From contig NZ_JAGGOZ010000008.1 of NCBI RefSeq assembly GCF_018614075.1, positions 16,088 through 80,087 of the forward strand: a stretch of 64,000 bases of DNA. The letters are read 5' to 3'. A program made the translations under genes and the position numbers. The stretch is from Streptomyces sp. ISL-94. Its GTDB lineage: Bacteria > Actinomycetota > Actinomycetes > Streptomycetales > Streptomycetaceae. Below are positions 15,406 to 23,329 of the stretch, one piece after another. Under the pieces are notes generated by a model. The model was not told the DNA's origin. It saw only the letters and a list, made by a program, of their open reading frames with translations, and did not search any database. Each line of letters starts with the position of its first letter. Positions within the stretch are counted from its first letter, which is position 1.

Positions 15406-16032
15406 TCACCGCAGCAGCGCGAAGGCGAGGGCCGCTGTGCCGCCCAGTGCGGTGCCGGCGAGGAGCTGGGCCGGCGTGTGCGCCTTCAGCACCAGCCGGG
15501 ACCAGCCGATGGCGGCGGCGATCAGGGCCGCGGGGAGCACCGGCGGCCCGAAGACGAGCAGCAGGATCATCACGGTGCCGCCCGCCACCGACATGTGGAT
15601 GGATATCTGCCAGCCGATCGTGACCAGCAGGGACGATACGAGGCCCACCAGCATCGCCACGACGAGCGCGAAGACGTCCCCCGGGGCGCCGAGGGGCGCC
15701 GAGGACGTGCAGCAGGGTGATCCCTGCGGCGACCGAGAAAAGGCTCAGCGCCATCGGGACGAGCCGCTGGTGCCGCACGCGGATGTGCTGGTCGGTGAGC
15801 GCCCCGCGGCGGACGCCCAGCACGATGATCCCGATCGGGATCACCCCGCAGAAGAGGGCGGCGAGCAGACCCCAGCCGAGTCCGTTCCACGACCGTGTGC
15901 TGTACCAGCCGATCAGCAGGAGCAGGCCGACCACCAGGTTCGCCGGGGCCAGGGCTCGGAGAGGATCCGGGCGGCCTTCTGGCGGGGGCTGGAGTCGGCG
16001 AAGGCGGGCGGCGCCGGCGGGGAGAAGGTCAC
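15406..16032 (-). pseudogene. PAP2-family membrane phosphatase-like gene with two frameshifts
   Basis: A gene for a membrane protein of about 205 residues is split over three frames. The N-terminus starts at GTG 16032 (GGAG upstream) and reads FSPPAPPAFADSSPRQ to ARILSE. A missing G near 15954-15956 shifts the frame to ALAPANLVVGLLLLIGWYS through LLHVLG. A tandem 10-bp duplication of GGGGCGCCGA (15683-15702) shifts it again to DVFALVVAMLVGLVSSL and ends at SRLVLKAHTPAQLLAG. Deleting one 10-bp unit and adding one G restores a single frame. The PAP2 motif 3 is atypical, with Gln where the final Asp is expected. Sequencing error cannot be excluded for the 1-base event. Confidence 0.8.
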
Positions 16033-16147
16033 GTCACGGCTCCGGGACGGGTAAGCGGGTCGCCAGGGGGCAGGGTGTGAGCGGGCAGGCCGCAGAGACA
16101 GGCCGGTCCGCGGGCGGGCCCGCTCCGGCCTGCCCGCGGACACAACG

Positions 16148-16178
16148 CTGCCCCGGCCGCTTGTCGCGGTCGGGGCAG
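16148..16178. terminator. Hairpin terminator downstream of the DUF3117 gene
   Basis: CTGCCCCGGCCGC (16148-16160) pairs with GCGGTCGGGGCAG (16166-16178) with one G-T pair and the loop TTGTC. It lies 40-70 bases past the stop of the minus-strand DUF3117 gene. Confidence 0.75.
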
Positions 16179-16221
16179 CGCAGAGAATGCAGACTGCAGA
16201 ATGCAGATGGTGCCGACGCTG

Positions 16222-16389
16222 TTAGCCGACGACCTTCTTCAGGGCGTCACCCAGGGCGTCCGCCTCGTCCGGGGTCAGCTCGACGACAAGCCGACCGCCG
16301 CCCTCGAGCGGTACGCGCATGACGATGCCCCGCCCCTCCTTGGTGACCTCGAGCGGGCCGTCGCCCGTCCGCGGCTTCATGGCCGCCAT
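16222..16389 (-). CDS. DUF3117 small protein
   Basis: This 55-residue actinobacterial protein of family DUF3117 starts MAAMKPRTGDGPLEVTKEG and ends LGDALKKVVG. It is soluble and probably a small beta-sheet plus helix (MRVPLEGGGRLVVELTPDEA). The ATG at 16389 is preferred because AGGAAGGGGA lies just upstream and the family begins there; an in-frame start at 16437 would add an unrelated N-terminus. No function is established. It is placed between the broken PAP2 gene and the divergent enoyl-CoA hydratase gene, with a 285-base divergent intergenic region. Confidence 0.9.
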   Translation of the reverse strand: MAAMKPRTGDGPLEVTKEGRGIVMRVPLEGGGRLVVELTPDEADALGDALKKVVG

Positions 16390-16437
16390 GCTCGTTCCCC
16401 TTCCTGAAACCAGCTCATCGTCAGCCGACGGCCCCAT

Positions 16438-16722
16438 TCAGGCGCCTGGAACCCGGCATCGAACACATTGCTTCCCGGCCATTATCCCGCATGTCAGGAC
16501 CCGATGACCAACATCGGCAGTGAACGCTTCGGCAACGCGCTCGACCAAAACCACTCATTTCGGGGACCCGCCTGCGATACTTCGCCGCCGCACCCGGAGT
16601 ACGGCCTCCGCTTTCTTTGACGCACATCACATGTGCGCACGCGGCCCGGTCCGCCATGCTTGGCCCTTGCACCGGCCGGTACCGGCCGGTAGCCATCCCG
16701 CGACGAAGGGGGACTCCCTGCC
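16438..16722. promoter_or_regulatory. Divergent intergenic region with two palindromes
   Basis: This region separates DUF3117 from the enoyl-CoA hydratase. It holds GCACAT-CAC-ATGTGC (16622-16636), a 6-bp inverted repeat around 3 bases resembling a dimeric-regulator operator. It also holds a perfect 20-bp palindrome at 16671-16690 made of two ACCGGCCGGT units. Both lie within 105 bases of the hydratase ATG. No small ORF of note was seen. Confidence 0.45.
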
Positions 16723-17526
16723 ATGGCCGACAGCGTGCTCTACGAAGTGACCGACGGACTCGCGACCGTCACGATCAACCGCCCCGACGCGATGAACGCC
16801 ATGAACACCGAGGCCAAGGTCGCCCTGCGCGACGCGGTCCAGGCGGCGGCCGCCGACCCGGCGGTACGGGCCGTCCTGCTCACCGCCGCCGGAAACCGGG
16901 CCTTCTGCGTGGGCCAGGACCTCAAGGAGCACATCGGGAACCTCGCGGCGGACCGCGAGAGCGGCTCCTCGCTCACGATGAGCACGGTCGCCGAGCACTA
17001 CAACCCGATCGTGCGGGCGCTCACCGAGATGCCGAAGCCGGTGGTGGCCGGGGTGAACGGCGTCGCGGCGGGGGCTGGCTTCGGATTCGCGCTGGCGGCG
17101 GACTTCCGGGTCGTCGCCGACACCGCCTCCTTCAACACGTCGTTCGCCGGGGTGGCGCTCACCGCCGACTCCGGGGTCTCCTGGACCCTCCCCCGCCTGA
17201 TCGGCGCCTCCCGAGCCTCCGACCTGCTGCTCGTCCCGCGCTCGGTCAAGGCCCAGGAGGCGTACGAACTCGGCATCGCCAACCGCCTGGTCCCCTCGGA
17301 CTCCCTGCACGCCGAGGCCGAGGCCGTGGCCCGCGCGCTGGCCTCGGGCCCCACGGTCGCCTACGCCGCGCTGAAGGAGTCCCTCGCGTACGGCGCCGCC
17401 CACTCCCTCCCGGAGGCGCTGGCCCACGAGGACACCCTCCAGACCCGCGCGGGGGCCTCCGAGGACCACTCGATCGCCGTCCAGGCCTTCCTCGCCAAGC
17501 AGCCGCCGAAGTACCTGGGCCGCTAG
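16723..17526 (+). CDS. Enoyl-CoA hydratase/isomerase family protein
   Basis: This 267-residue crotonase-fold enzyme acts on acyl-CoA substrates, most simply hydrating enoyl-CoA in fatty-acid or phenylacetate-type degradation. Visible features are INRPDAMNAMN near the N-terminus, the oxyanion-hole loop FCVGQDLKE, the second oxyanion motif VAGVNGVAAGAGFGFALAAD and the C-terminal helix region. The acidic catalytic residues of true hydratases are not clear: the second Glu position reads ADSGVSWTLPRL, closer to PaaG-like isomerases. ATG 16723 follows AAGGGGGA. It converges on tag. The pathway cannot be named from its neighbours. Confidence 0.85.
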   Translation: MADSVLYEVTDGLATVTINRPDAMNAMNTEAKVALRDAVQAAAADPAVRAVLLTAAGNRAFCVGQDLKEHIGNLAADRESGSSLTMSTVAEHYNPIVRALTEMPKPVVAGVNGVAAGAGFGFALAADFRVVADTASFNTSFAGVALTADSGVSWTLPRLIGASRASDLLLVPRSVKAQEAYELGIANRLVPSDSLHAEAEAVARALASGPTVAYAALKESLAYGAAHSLPEALAHEDTLQTRAGASEDHSIAVQAFLAKQPPKYLGR

Positions 17527-17538
17527 CGGCACCGCCGA

Positions 17539-17569
17539 CGCGGCCGGGGGCGATCCGCACCCGGCCGCG
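17539..17569. terminator. Hairpin terminator between convergent genes
   Basis: CGCGGCCGGG (17539-17548) pairs perfectly with CCCGGCCGCG (17560-17569) around an 11-base loop. It is placed between the enoyl-CoA hydratase stop and the convergent tag stop. Confidence 0.75.
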
Positions 17570-17611
17570 GCAGCCGCTACCCCCGGGCCCGGTGCCGGTC
17601 CCGGTGCCGGA

Positions 17612-18190
17612 TCAGGCGGGGTCGCGCGCGTCGCAGTCGGCCAGGTGGTCGTTGACCAGCCCGCAGGCCTGCATCAGGGCGTAGGCGGTCGTGGGGCCGA
17701 CGAACCGGATGCCCGCCTTCTTCAGCGCCTTGGCCAGGGCCGTGGACGCCGGGGTGATCGCCGGGATCTCGCCGGCCGCCGTGGGGGCCGGTGCCGGCTT
17801 CTCCGGCGCGTGCGACCAGATCAGCTCGTCCAGCTCGCCCGGCTGCCACTCGGCCAGGACCTTCGCGTTGGCCAGGGTCGCCTCGATCTTGGCCCGGTTG
17901 CGGATGATCCCCGCGTCGGCGAGGAGCCGCTGCGCGTCCCGCTCGTCGAAGGCGGCCACCTTCGCGATCCCGAAGTCCGAGAAGGCCTTACGGAATCCCT
18001 CCCGCCGCCGCAGGATCGTCAGCCAGGACAGGCCCGACTGGAAGGCCTCCAGGCACAGCCGCTCGTACAGCGCGTCGTCGCCGTGGACCGGACGGCCCCA
18101 CTCCGTGTCGTGGTAGAGGACGTACTCCTCCGTGGACAGCGCCCAGGGGCAGCGCCGCCGCCCGTCCAGCCCCGGCACCGTGCCGCTCAT
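17612..18190 (-). CDS. tag: DNA-3-methyladenine glycosylase I
   Basis: This 192-residue Tag enzyme excises 3-methyladenine from alkylated DNA as the first step of base-excision repair. The zinc site is visible: Cys14 in RRCPW, His27 in YVLYHDTEW, and the C-terminal His-x3-Cys in VNDHLADC, matching Cys4, His17, His175 and Cys179 of the E. coli enzyme. WGRPVHGDD and SGLSWLTILRRR line the base pocket and helix-hairpin region. The ATG at 18190 overlaps the stop of the upstream DivIVA-domain gene by 4 bases, so the two are cotranscribed. The same pair is found in M. tuberculosis (Rv1209-tagA). Confidence 0.93.
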   Translation of the reverse strand: MSGTVPGLDGRRRCPWALSTEEYVLYHDTEWGRPVHGDDALYERLCLEAFQSGLSWLTILRRREGFRKAFSDFGIAKVAAFDERDAQRLLADAGIIRNRAKIEATLANAKVLAEWQPGELDELIWSHAPEKPAPAPTAAGEIPAITPASTALAKALKKAGIRFVGPTTAYALMQACGLVNDHLADCDARDPA

Positions 18191-18540
18191 CCCTCACCGC
18201 GCTTGGTGAGGTCGACGTGGGCGTCGGCCGGGGCGCCCGCGGCGGCGTCGGCCGCCGCCGCTCCGGCGGTCAGCTGCGCGATCCGCGCGTCCCGCTCGGC
18301 CAGCTCCGCCGCCAGCCGCTCCAGTACGTCGTCCACCTCGGCCATCCGGTAGCCGCGCGGCGCGACCGGCAGCCGCAGCGCGTCGACGTCCGCCCGTGTG
18401 ACGGGCCGGGTCTCCGGCAGCCCGTCGGCCACCCGGTCCGGCTCCGCTTCCGGCAGGACTGCCTCCGAGCCGCCCCCGATCACCGCCAGGGTGACCGCTG
18501 CCACGACCACGACCAGCGCGATCATCAAGAAGAAGAACAC
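18187..18540 (-). CDS. Small membrane protein with DivIVA-like motif
   Basis: This 117-residue protein has one N-terminal membrane helix (FFFLMIALVVVVAAVTLAVIGG), an acidic linker, then a short DivIVA-type motif, LPVAPRGYRMAEVDDVLERL, leading into a coiled coil (AAELAERDARIAQL). A cell-division or polar-targeting role would be an inference from that motif. GTG 18540 is chosen because GGGGAG lies 6 bases upstream; TTG 18546 is too close to it. The 3' end overlaps tag. It is divergent from folP2 across about 80 bases that must hold both promoters. Confidence 0.8.
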   Translation of the reverse strand: MFFFLMIALVVVVAAVTLAVIGGGSEAVLPEAEPDRVADGLPETRPVTRADVDALRLPVAPRGYRMAEVDDVLERLAAELAERDARIAQLTAGAAAADAAAGAPADAHVDLTKRGEG

Positions 18541-18622
18541 GATCAACTCCCCTGAGAGACTCCGGCCACCAGGTTAAGGTCGCAAGCGAGGCGCAAGGGT
18601 CGCCGAAGGAGGAAAGAGCAGG

Positions 18623-19483
18623 ATGCTGCGACTGGGCAGGCGCGAGTTCGACACCCACGAGCCGGTGATCATGGCCATCGTGAACCGGACTCCGGACTCC
18701 TTCTACGACCAGGGCGCGACGTTCCGCGACGAGCCGGCGCTGGACCGGGTCGAGCAGGCGGTGGCCGAGGGCGCCGCGATCATCGACATCGGCGGGGTCA
18801 AGGCGGGCCCGGGCGAGCACGTGGACGCGGCCGAGGAGGCCCGGCGCACGGTCGGCTTCGTGGCCGAGGTGCGGCGCCGCCACCCGGACGTGGTGATCAG
18901 CGTGGACACCTGGCGGCACGAGGTCGGCGAGGCCGTGTGCGAAGCGGGGGCCGACCTCCTGAACGACGCGTGGGGCGGGGTGGACCCGAAGCTCGCCGAG
19001 GTGGCCGCCCGCCACGGCGTGGGCCTGGTGTGCACCCACGCGGGCGGCGTGGAACCGCGGACCCGCCCGCACCGGATCGCGTACGACGACGTCATGGCCG
19101 ACATCCTGCGCGTGACGGTCGGCCTCGCGGACCGGGCCGCGGCGCTCGGCGTCCGCCGCGACGCGATCATGATCGACCCGGGCCACGACTTCGGGAAGAA
19201 CACCCGCCACTCCCTGGAGGCCACGCGCCGGCTGGAGGAGATGACGGCGACGGGCTGGCCGGTCCTGGTCTCCCTGTCCAACAAGGACTTCGTCGGCGAG
19301 ACCCTCGACAAGCCGGTCAAGGAGCGCCTGCTGGGCACCCTGGCCACGACGGCGGTCTCGGCCTGGCTGGGCGCGCAGGTCTACCGGGTCCACGAGGTCG
19401 CGGAAACCCGCCAGATCCTCGACATGGTCCGCTCGATCCAGGGGCACCGGCCCCCGGCGGTCGCCCGACGAGGCCTGGCCTGA
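18623..19483 (+). CDS. folP2: Dihydropteroate synthase paralogue (FolP2 type)
   Basis: This 286-residue TIM-barrel protein is of the dihydropteroate synthase family. It has MAIVNRTPDSFYDQG, GAAIIDIGGVKAGPG, VVISVDTWRHEVGEAV, LLNDAWGG and IDPGHDFGKNT in the expected order. The phosphate/substrate loops differ from classical FolP: NRTPDSF replaces NVTPDSF and IGGVKAGPG replaces the usual IGGES motif. This and the neighbourhood (DivIVA-like gene, tag, LOG gene) match mycobacterial FolP2, which is reported not to be a functional DHPS. I therefore doubt a folate role. ATG 18623 follows GGAGGAAAG. Its 3' end is copied downstream. Confidence 0.85.
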   Translation: MLRLGRREFDTHEPVIMAIVNRTPDSFYDQGATFRDEPALDRVEQAVAEGAAIIDIGGVKAGPGEHVDAAEEARRTVGFVAEVRRRHPDVVISVDTWRHEVGEAVCEAGADLLNDAWGGVDPKLAEVAARHGVGLVCTHAGGVEPRTRPHRIAYDDVMADILRVTVGLADRAAALGVRRDAIMIDPGHDFGKNTRHSLEATRRLEEMTATGWPVLVSLSNKDFVGETLDKPVKERLLGTLATTAVSAWLGAQVYRVHEVAETRQILDMVRSIQGHRPPAVARRGLA

Positions 19484-19667
19484 CGCCCCGCCGGCCGGAG
19501 GCCGGCGCAGCCGCTCGAAGCCGGTGAGGCGCCCCGGCGCCGAACCGCGCGAGAGCGGCGTCAAGAAGGCGACATGGTCCGCTCGATCCAGGGGCACCGG
19601 CCCCCGGCGGTCGGGCCGAGGCCTGGCCTGACGCCCCCGGCGGTCATCCGCCGAGGGCCGGCCTGAC
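19421..19667. repeat. Three copies of the folP2 3' end
   Basis: The last 63 bases of folP2 and a few beyond (19421-19487) recur about 150 bases downstream at 19571-19634 with a 3-base difference. A third, shorter copy of the final 34 bases, including GGCCTGAC, lies at 19634-19667. The copies fill the convergent gap before the LOG gene. No terminator hairpin stands out there. Confidence 0.85.
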
Positions 19668-19674
19668 AGGTCGG

Positions 19675-20433
19675 CTACTTCCCGACTTCCTTCGTCACCA
19701 GCGCGATCGCCTCGTCCACGTCGTCCGTGACGTGGAAGAGGTAGAGGTCCTTCTCCGAGGCCTTGCCCTGGGCGATCACCGTGTTGCGCAGCCAGTCGAT
19801 CAGGCCGCTCCAGTACTCCGACCCGAACAGCACGATCGGGAAGCGGGTGATCTTCTGGGTCTGGACCAGGGTCAGCGCCTCGAACAGCTCGTCCAGCGTG
19901 CCCAGGCCGCCCGGCAGGACCACGAAGCCCTGGCTGTACTTCACGAACATCGTCTTGCGGACGAAGAAGTACCGGAAGTTCAGCCCGAGGTCGACGTGCT
20001 CGTTGAGCCCCTGCTCGAAGGGGAGCTCGATGCCGAGGCCCACGGAGATGCCGTTGGCCTCGCGGGCGCCCTTGTTGGCCGCCTCCATCGCGCCGGGGCC
20101 GCCGCCGGTGATCACCGCGAAGCCGGCGTCGACGAGCGCACTTCCGATCCGTACGCCCGCCTCGTACTCGGGCGTGCCCGGCGCGGTCCGGGCGGACCCG
20201 AACACGCTGATGGCGGGCGGCAGCTCGGCGAGCGTGCCGAAGCCCTCGATGAACTCCGACTGGATGCGCAGGACCCGCCAGGGATCGGTGTGCACCCACT
20301 CGGAGGGCCCGGCCGAATCCAGCAGCCGCTGGTCCGTCGTACTGCCCGCCTGCACCTGGCTCCGCCTCCTCAGCACCGGACCGAGCTGCTGCTCCTCGGG
20401 CCGACGACGAGCGGAACTTTCGGGGTTGCCCAT
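19675..20433 (-). CDS. LOG family (TIGR00730) Rossmann-fold protein
   Basis: This 252-residue protein is of the LOG/YvdD family. Members such as plant LOG and M. tuberculosis Rv1205 cleave ribose phosphate from cytokinin nucleotides; others act on AMP. The diagnostic PGGLGTLDE motif is present, with GGGPGAMEAANKGA and FVRKTMFVKYSQGFVVLPGG (20 residues) around it. There is an N-terminal basic extension of about 60 residues. ATG 20433 follows AGGAGGGA with an 8-base spacer and is clearly better than the longer start at 20475. It converges on folP2, the neighbour it also has in mycobacteria. Confidence 0.9.
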   Translation of the reverse strand: MGNPESSARRRPEEQQLGPVLRRRSQVQAGSTTDQRLLDSAGPSEWVHTDPWRVLRIQSEFIEGFGTLAELPPAISVFGSARTAPGTPEYEAGVRIGSALVDAGFAVITGGGPGAMEAANKGAREANGISVGLGIELPFEQGLNEHVDLGLNFRYFFVRKTMFVKYSQGFVVLPGGLGTLDELFEALTLVQTQKITRFPIVLFGSEYWSGLIDWLRNTVIAQGKASEKDLYLFHVTDDVDEAIALVTKEVGK

Positions 20434-20554
20434 GATGTGCTCCCTCCTGCTGATCGTTCGGCCAAGGGTAGACACAGGGGAGTGACGAAAATCGGAACTC
20501 GGCAGGTTACTGGCGTGGCCGGATGGACTTGCGAAACGAACAGACGCCCCATCG

Positions 20555-20900
20555 GCCGCTCAGCCCTACGACGATCGCATGCTGTCCTGGCGGGCCGAGT
20601 CGCGCACCGTCTCGATCTGGACCACCGGCGGACGCCTCAAGGGACTGTCGTACACCGGTAGCCCCGTTCATCTGGAGATGATCGCCGCGTACCGCCGAGG
20701 CGAATCGGATCTCATTTATCGCGACGGTTCCTGGTACCTCTCCGCCACCTGCGAGGTACCCGAGGCACGCAGACCGCAACGGCTCCCGCAACATCCGCGC
20801 ACGCGCGCAGATGCTGTGGCGAAGCGGGGCCCCGTCGCCGGCCCCGGTCATCCCGCGCCCGCGAGATGACCGGACGCGGACAGCGCATCACAGCCAGTGA
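20555..20900 (+). pseudogene. TnpB (IS200/IS605-type) remnant, internally deleted
   Basis: Two pieces of a TnpB-like protein remain. In one frame (about 20564-20767) PYDDRMLSWRAESRTVSIWT through RGESDLIYRDGSWYLSATCE and VPEA matches the N-terminal half of OrfB/TnpB proteins of Streptomyces. In another frame (20778-20900) NGSRNIRARAQMLWRSGAP resembles their C-terminal end. The RuvC-like core and zinc finger between them are missing. The fragment lies between the LOG gene and dapE, both core genes. A hairpin at 20881-20907 closes it. The matches are from memory. Confidence 0.65.
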
Positions 20901-20907
20901 TGCGCTG
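20881..20907. terminator. Perfect hairpin at end of TnpB remnant, downstream of dapE
   Basis: CAGCGCATCAC (20881-20891) pairs perfectly with GTGATGCGCTG (20897-20907) around AGCCA. It lies 19 bases past the dapE stop on the minus strand, so it can be the dapE terminator. It could also be the subterminal hairpin expected at the end of an IS200/IS605-type element. Confidence 0.6.
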
Positions 20908-20925
20908 CAACGCAAGCCTTGCCTC

Positions 20926-22020
20926 TCAAGGGCGGGCGGGTGACGAGGTCAGCCAGGCTCGGAGTCGTTCCTCGCAGTGCAGGATCGCCTTCGTCTCGAC
21001 GCGTTCGTCCACCTTGTGGGCCAGCAGGGCGTCGCCCGGGCCGTAGTTGACCGCCGGGACGCCCAGCGCGCTGAAGCGGGACACGTCCGTCCAGCCGAAC
21101 TTGGGCATCGCCTGGCCTCCGACGGCCTCCATGAAGGCTGCGGCGGCCGGGTGGGAGAGGCCGGGGAGGGCGCCGGGGGAGGAGTCGTCCACCACGAACT
21201 CGTCGATCTCGCAGTCCGCGAAGACCTCCCGTACGTGGGCCAGGGCCTCCGCCTCGCTGCGGTCCGGGGCGTAGCGGAAGTTGACCGTCACCGTGCACGC
21301 GTCGGGGATGACGTTGTTGGCGACGCCGCCCTCGATGCGGACCGCGTTGAGGCCCTCGTGGTACTCCAGGCCGTCGATGACCGGCCTGCGCGGCTCGTAC
21401 GCCGCCAGCCGGGCCAGGATCGGGCTCACGGAGTGGATGGCGTTGGAGCCCATCCAGCTGCGCGCGGAGTGGGCGCGCTCGCCCTTCGTGCGGAGCAGGA
21501 CCCGCAGGGTGCCCTGGCAGCCGCCCTCGACCTCGGCGTTGGAGGGCTCCAGGAGCACCGCGAAGTCGCCGGTCAGCCAGTCGGGGTGGGCCGCGGCGAC
21601 CTTGCCGAGGCCGTTGAGGTCGGCGGCGACCTCCTCCTGGTCGTAGAAGACGAAGGTGAGGTCCCGGTTCGGCTCGGGGACCGTCGCCGCGATGCGCAGC
21701 TGCACGGCGACGCCGGACTTCATGTCGGTCGTGCCGCAGCCCCACAGGACGTCGTTCTCGTCGAGGCGGGAGGGGACGTTGTCGGCGATCGGCACGGTGT
21801 CGAGGTGGCCGGCGAGTACGACGCGCTCGGCGCGGCCGAGCTGCGTACGGGCCACGACGTTGTTGCCGAAGCGGTCCACGGTGAGGTGGGGCAGGCCACG
21901 CAGCGCGCTTTCGACGAGGTCGGCGAGCACCTTCTCGTCGCCGCTCACGGAGGGGATGTCGACGAGCCGGGCGGTCAGCTCGGCTGCGTCCTGGGTGAGG
22001 TCCAGCTCGGATTCGGGCAT
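20926..22020 (-). CDS. dapE: Succinyl-diaminopimelate desuccinylase
   Basis: This 364-residue M20-family metallopeptidase removes succinate from N-succinyl-LL-diaminopimelate in the lysine and peptidoglycan precursor pathway. The zinc-binding motifs are GHLDTVP (about residue 71), WGCGTTDMKSG and the catalytic pair in YDQEEVA; a dimerisation insert follows, and KVDERVE near the C-terminus supplies the last ligand region (LLAHKVDE). ATG 22020 has TAGGGT ending 6 bases upstream and no ribosome binding site, so it is probably leaderless. dapC lies a few kilobases away on the same strand; the two act in consecutive steps. Confidence 0.93.
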   Translation of the reverse strand: MPESELDLTQDAAELTARLVDIPSVSGDEKVLADLVESALRGLPHLTVDRFGNNVVARTQLGRAERVVLAGHLDTVPIADNVPSRLDENDVLWGCGTTDMKSGVAVQLRIAATVPEPNRDLTFVFYDQEEVAADLNGLGKVAAAHPDWLTGDFAVLLEPSNAEVEGGCQGTLRVLLRTKGERAHSARSWMGSNAIHSVSPILARLAAYEPRRPVIDGLEYHEGLNAVRIEGGVANNVIPDACTVTVNFRYAPDRSEAEALAHVREVFADCEIDEFVVDDSSPGALPGLSHPAAAAFMEAVGGQAMPKFGWTDVSRFSALGVPAVNYGPGDALLAHKVDERVETKAILHCEERLRAWLTSSPARP

Positions 22021-22106
22021 GAACCGACCCTAACGCCCCGGACCGGGGCGCAGCCTCGTACGTCCGGACGGTGGACGCGTCATATGCCTCAAGTACGGTG
22101 GGCCGC

Positions 22107-23090
22107 GTGTCCGAGACCCGTGATCCACGCCCCCGTCGCCGCAGGCTGTCCCGTACGGCCCTCGGTCTGCTCGTCCTGATCGCGGTGATCGGTTACTTCG
22201 CCGTGCAGCGGTACTCCAACGGCGGCATGGGCGCCCCGTACTGCACGGCCACCGCCACCGGGGCGGGTTCCGCCTCGGAGGGCACCGCCCAGTCGTACGA
22301 GATGTCCCCGGAACAGGCGGCCAACGCGGCGACGATAGCGGCGGTCGGGATCGCCAAGGGCCTGCCGGACCGGGCCGTGACGATCGCGCTGGCGACCGCG
22401 ATGCAGGAGTCGGCGCTGCGCAACCTCGACCACGGGGACCGGGATTCGCTCGGGCTGTTCCAGCAGCGGCCCTCGCAGGGCTGGGGGACCCCGGAGCAGA
22501 TCATGGACCCCGTGTACTCGGCCGGGATCTTCTACGACCGGCTCGCCGAGATCAAGGGGTACACGCGGCTCCCGCTGACCGTGGCGGCGCAGAAGGTGCA
22601 GCTCAGCGGTTTCCCGCAGGCGTACGCCAAGCACGAGACGGACGCGACGGTCGTGACGGCGGCCTTCGGCGACAACGGCACGGGCGCGCTGGCGTGCTCC
22701 GGGCCGGCCCCCTCGGCGCCGGGCGATCCGGCGAAGGTCAAGGCGGAGCTCTCGCGGGCCTTCGGCAAGGAGGCGCTGTACGAGGTACGGGACGGGGCGC
22801 CGGGCGGCCGGTCGGCGCCGGGCCCGGTCCGGGAGGCCGAGGTCAGCGTCCAGCTGAAGCCGGGCGGCGGCGCGGCGGCCGAGGCACGCCGGGGCCGGGC
22901 GATGGCGCACTGGGCGGTGGCGCATGCGCGGGAGCTGGGCATCGCGCGGGTCTCGTACGGCATGCGCGCGTGGGTCTCGGGCAAGGACGGCGACGAGTGG
23001 GAGTTCAAGGGCGGCAGGGGCGGCAAGGACGGCGACGGGGACCCGCACAACGCGGGGCCGGGCGAGGTGCGGATCTTCGTCGCCCGCTAG
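22107..23090 (+). CDS. Membrane-anchored protein with lysozyme-like motif
   Basis: This 327-residue protein has a short basic N-terminus, one membrane helix (TALGLLVLIAVIGYFAVQ) and an extracytoplasmic domain. Residues about 70-190 contain ATAMQESALRNLDHGDRDSL and GLFQQRPSQGWGTPEQIMDP, with Glu then GLFQQRP; this is the arrangement of goose-type lysozyme/transglycosylase-like domains in actinobacterial wall hydrolases. The C-terminal 100 residues are Gly/Asp-rich. Databases often call such Streptomyces proteins heavy metal transporters; nothing in the sequence supports that. GTG 22107 has TACGGT ending 7 bases upstream and no ribosome binding site, so it may be leaderless. It is divergent from dapE. 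Confidence 0.72.
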   Translation: MSETRDPRPRRRRLSRTALGLLVLIAVIGYFAVQRYSNGGMGAPYCTATATGAGSASEGTAQSYEMSPEQAANAATIAAVGIAKGLPDRAVTIALATAMQESALRNLDHGDRDSLGLFQQRPSQGWGTPEQIMDPVYSAGIFYDRLAEIKGYTRLPLTVAAQKVQLSGFPQAYAKHETDATVVTAAFGDNGTGALACSGPAPSAPGDPAKVKAELSRAFGKEALYEVRDGAPGGRSAPGPVREAEVSVQLKPGGGAAAEARRGRAMAHWAVAHARELGIARVSYGMRAWVSGKDGDEWEFKGGRGGKDGDGDPHNAGPGEVRIFVAR

Positions 23091-23329
23091 CGAGGTGCCG
23101 AGCGGTCCGGCCATGCGTACGAGGGGTCACTCTTGCGGGGGTGTCCGCCGTGGCGGGCCGCGGGGGTCCCGGGAGGCACAGAAGGCCTGGTGGGCGCACA
23201 TCCAATGCGCTTGTCGCGGAAGCCGATTAAAAGATGCGTTACCGATCCTTTACCTACCGGCTCCGCAACTCCACCCGCCCCCCGAGCGGTTGTACACGGC
23301 GTACTCAGCCGCTACCGCTTAGGAGCAAC
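23091..23329. promoter_or_regulatory. Intergenic region before the secreted repeat protein
   Basis: These 239 bases carry the promoter of the secreted-protein gene; AGGAG at 23321-23325 is its ribosome binding site. An AT-richer patch at 23222-23262 (TTAAAAGATGCGTTACC onward) is the likeliest promoter position. No terminator for the upstream gene was found, and no other ORF is convincing. Confidence 0.35.

Noticed and set aside
22107..23090. Heavy metal transporter annotation
   Set aside because: The sequence has a single helix and a lysozyme-like ESALRN/GLFQQRP region, with no metal-transport motif.
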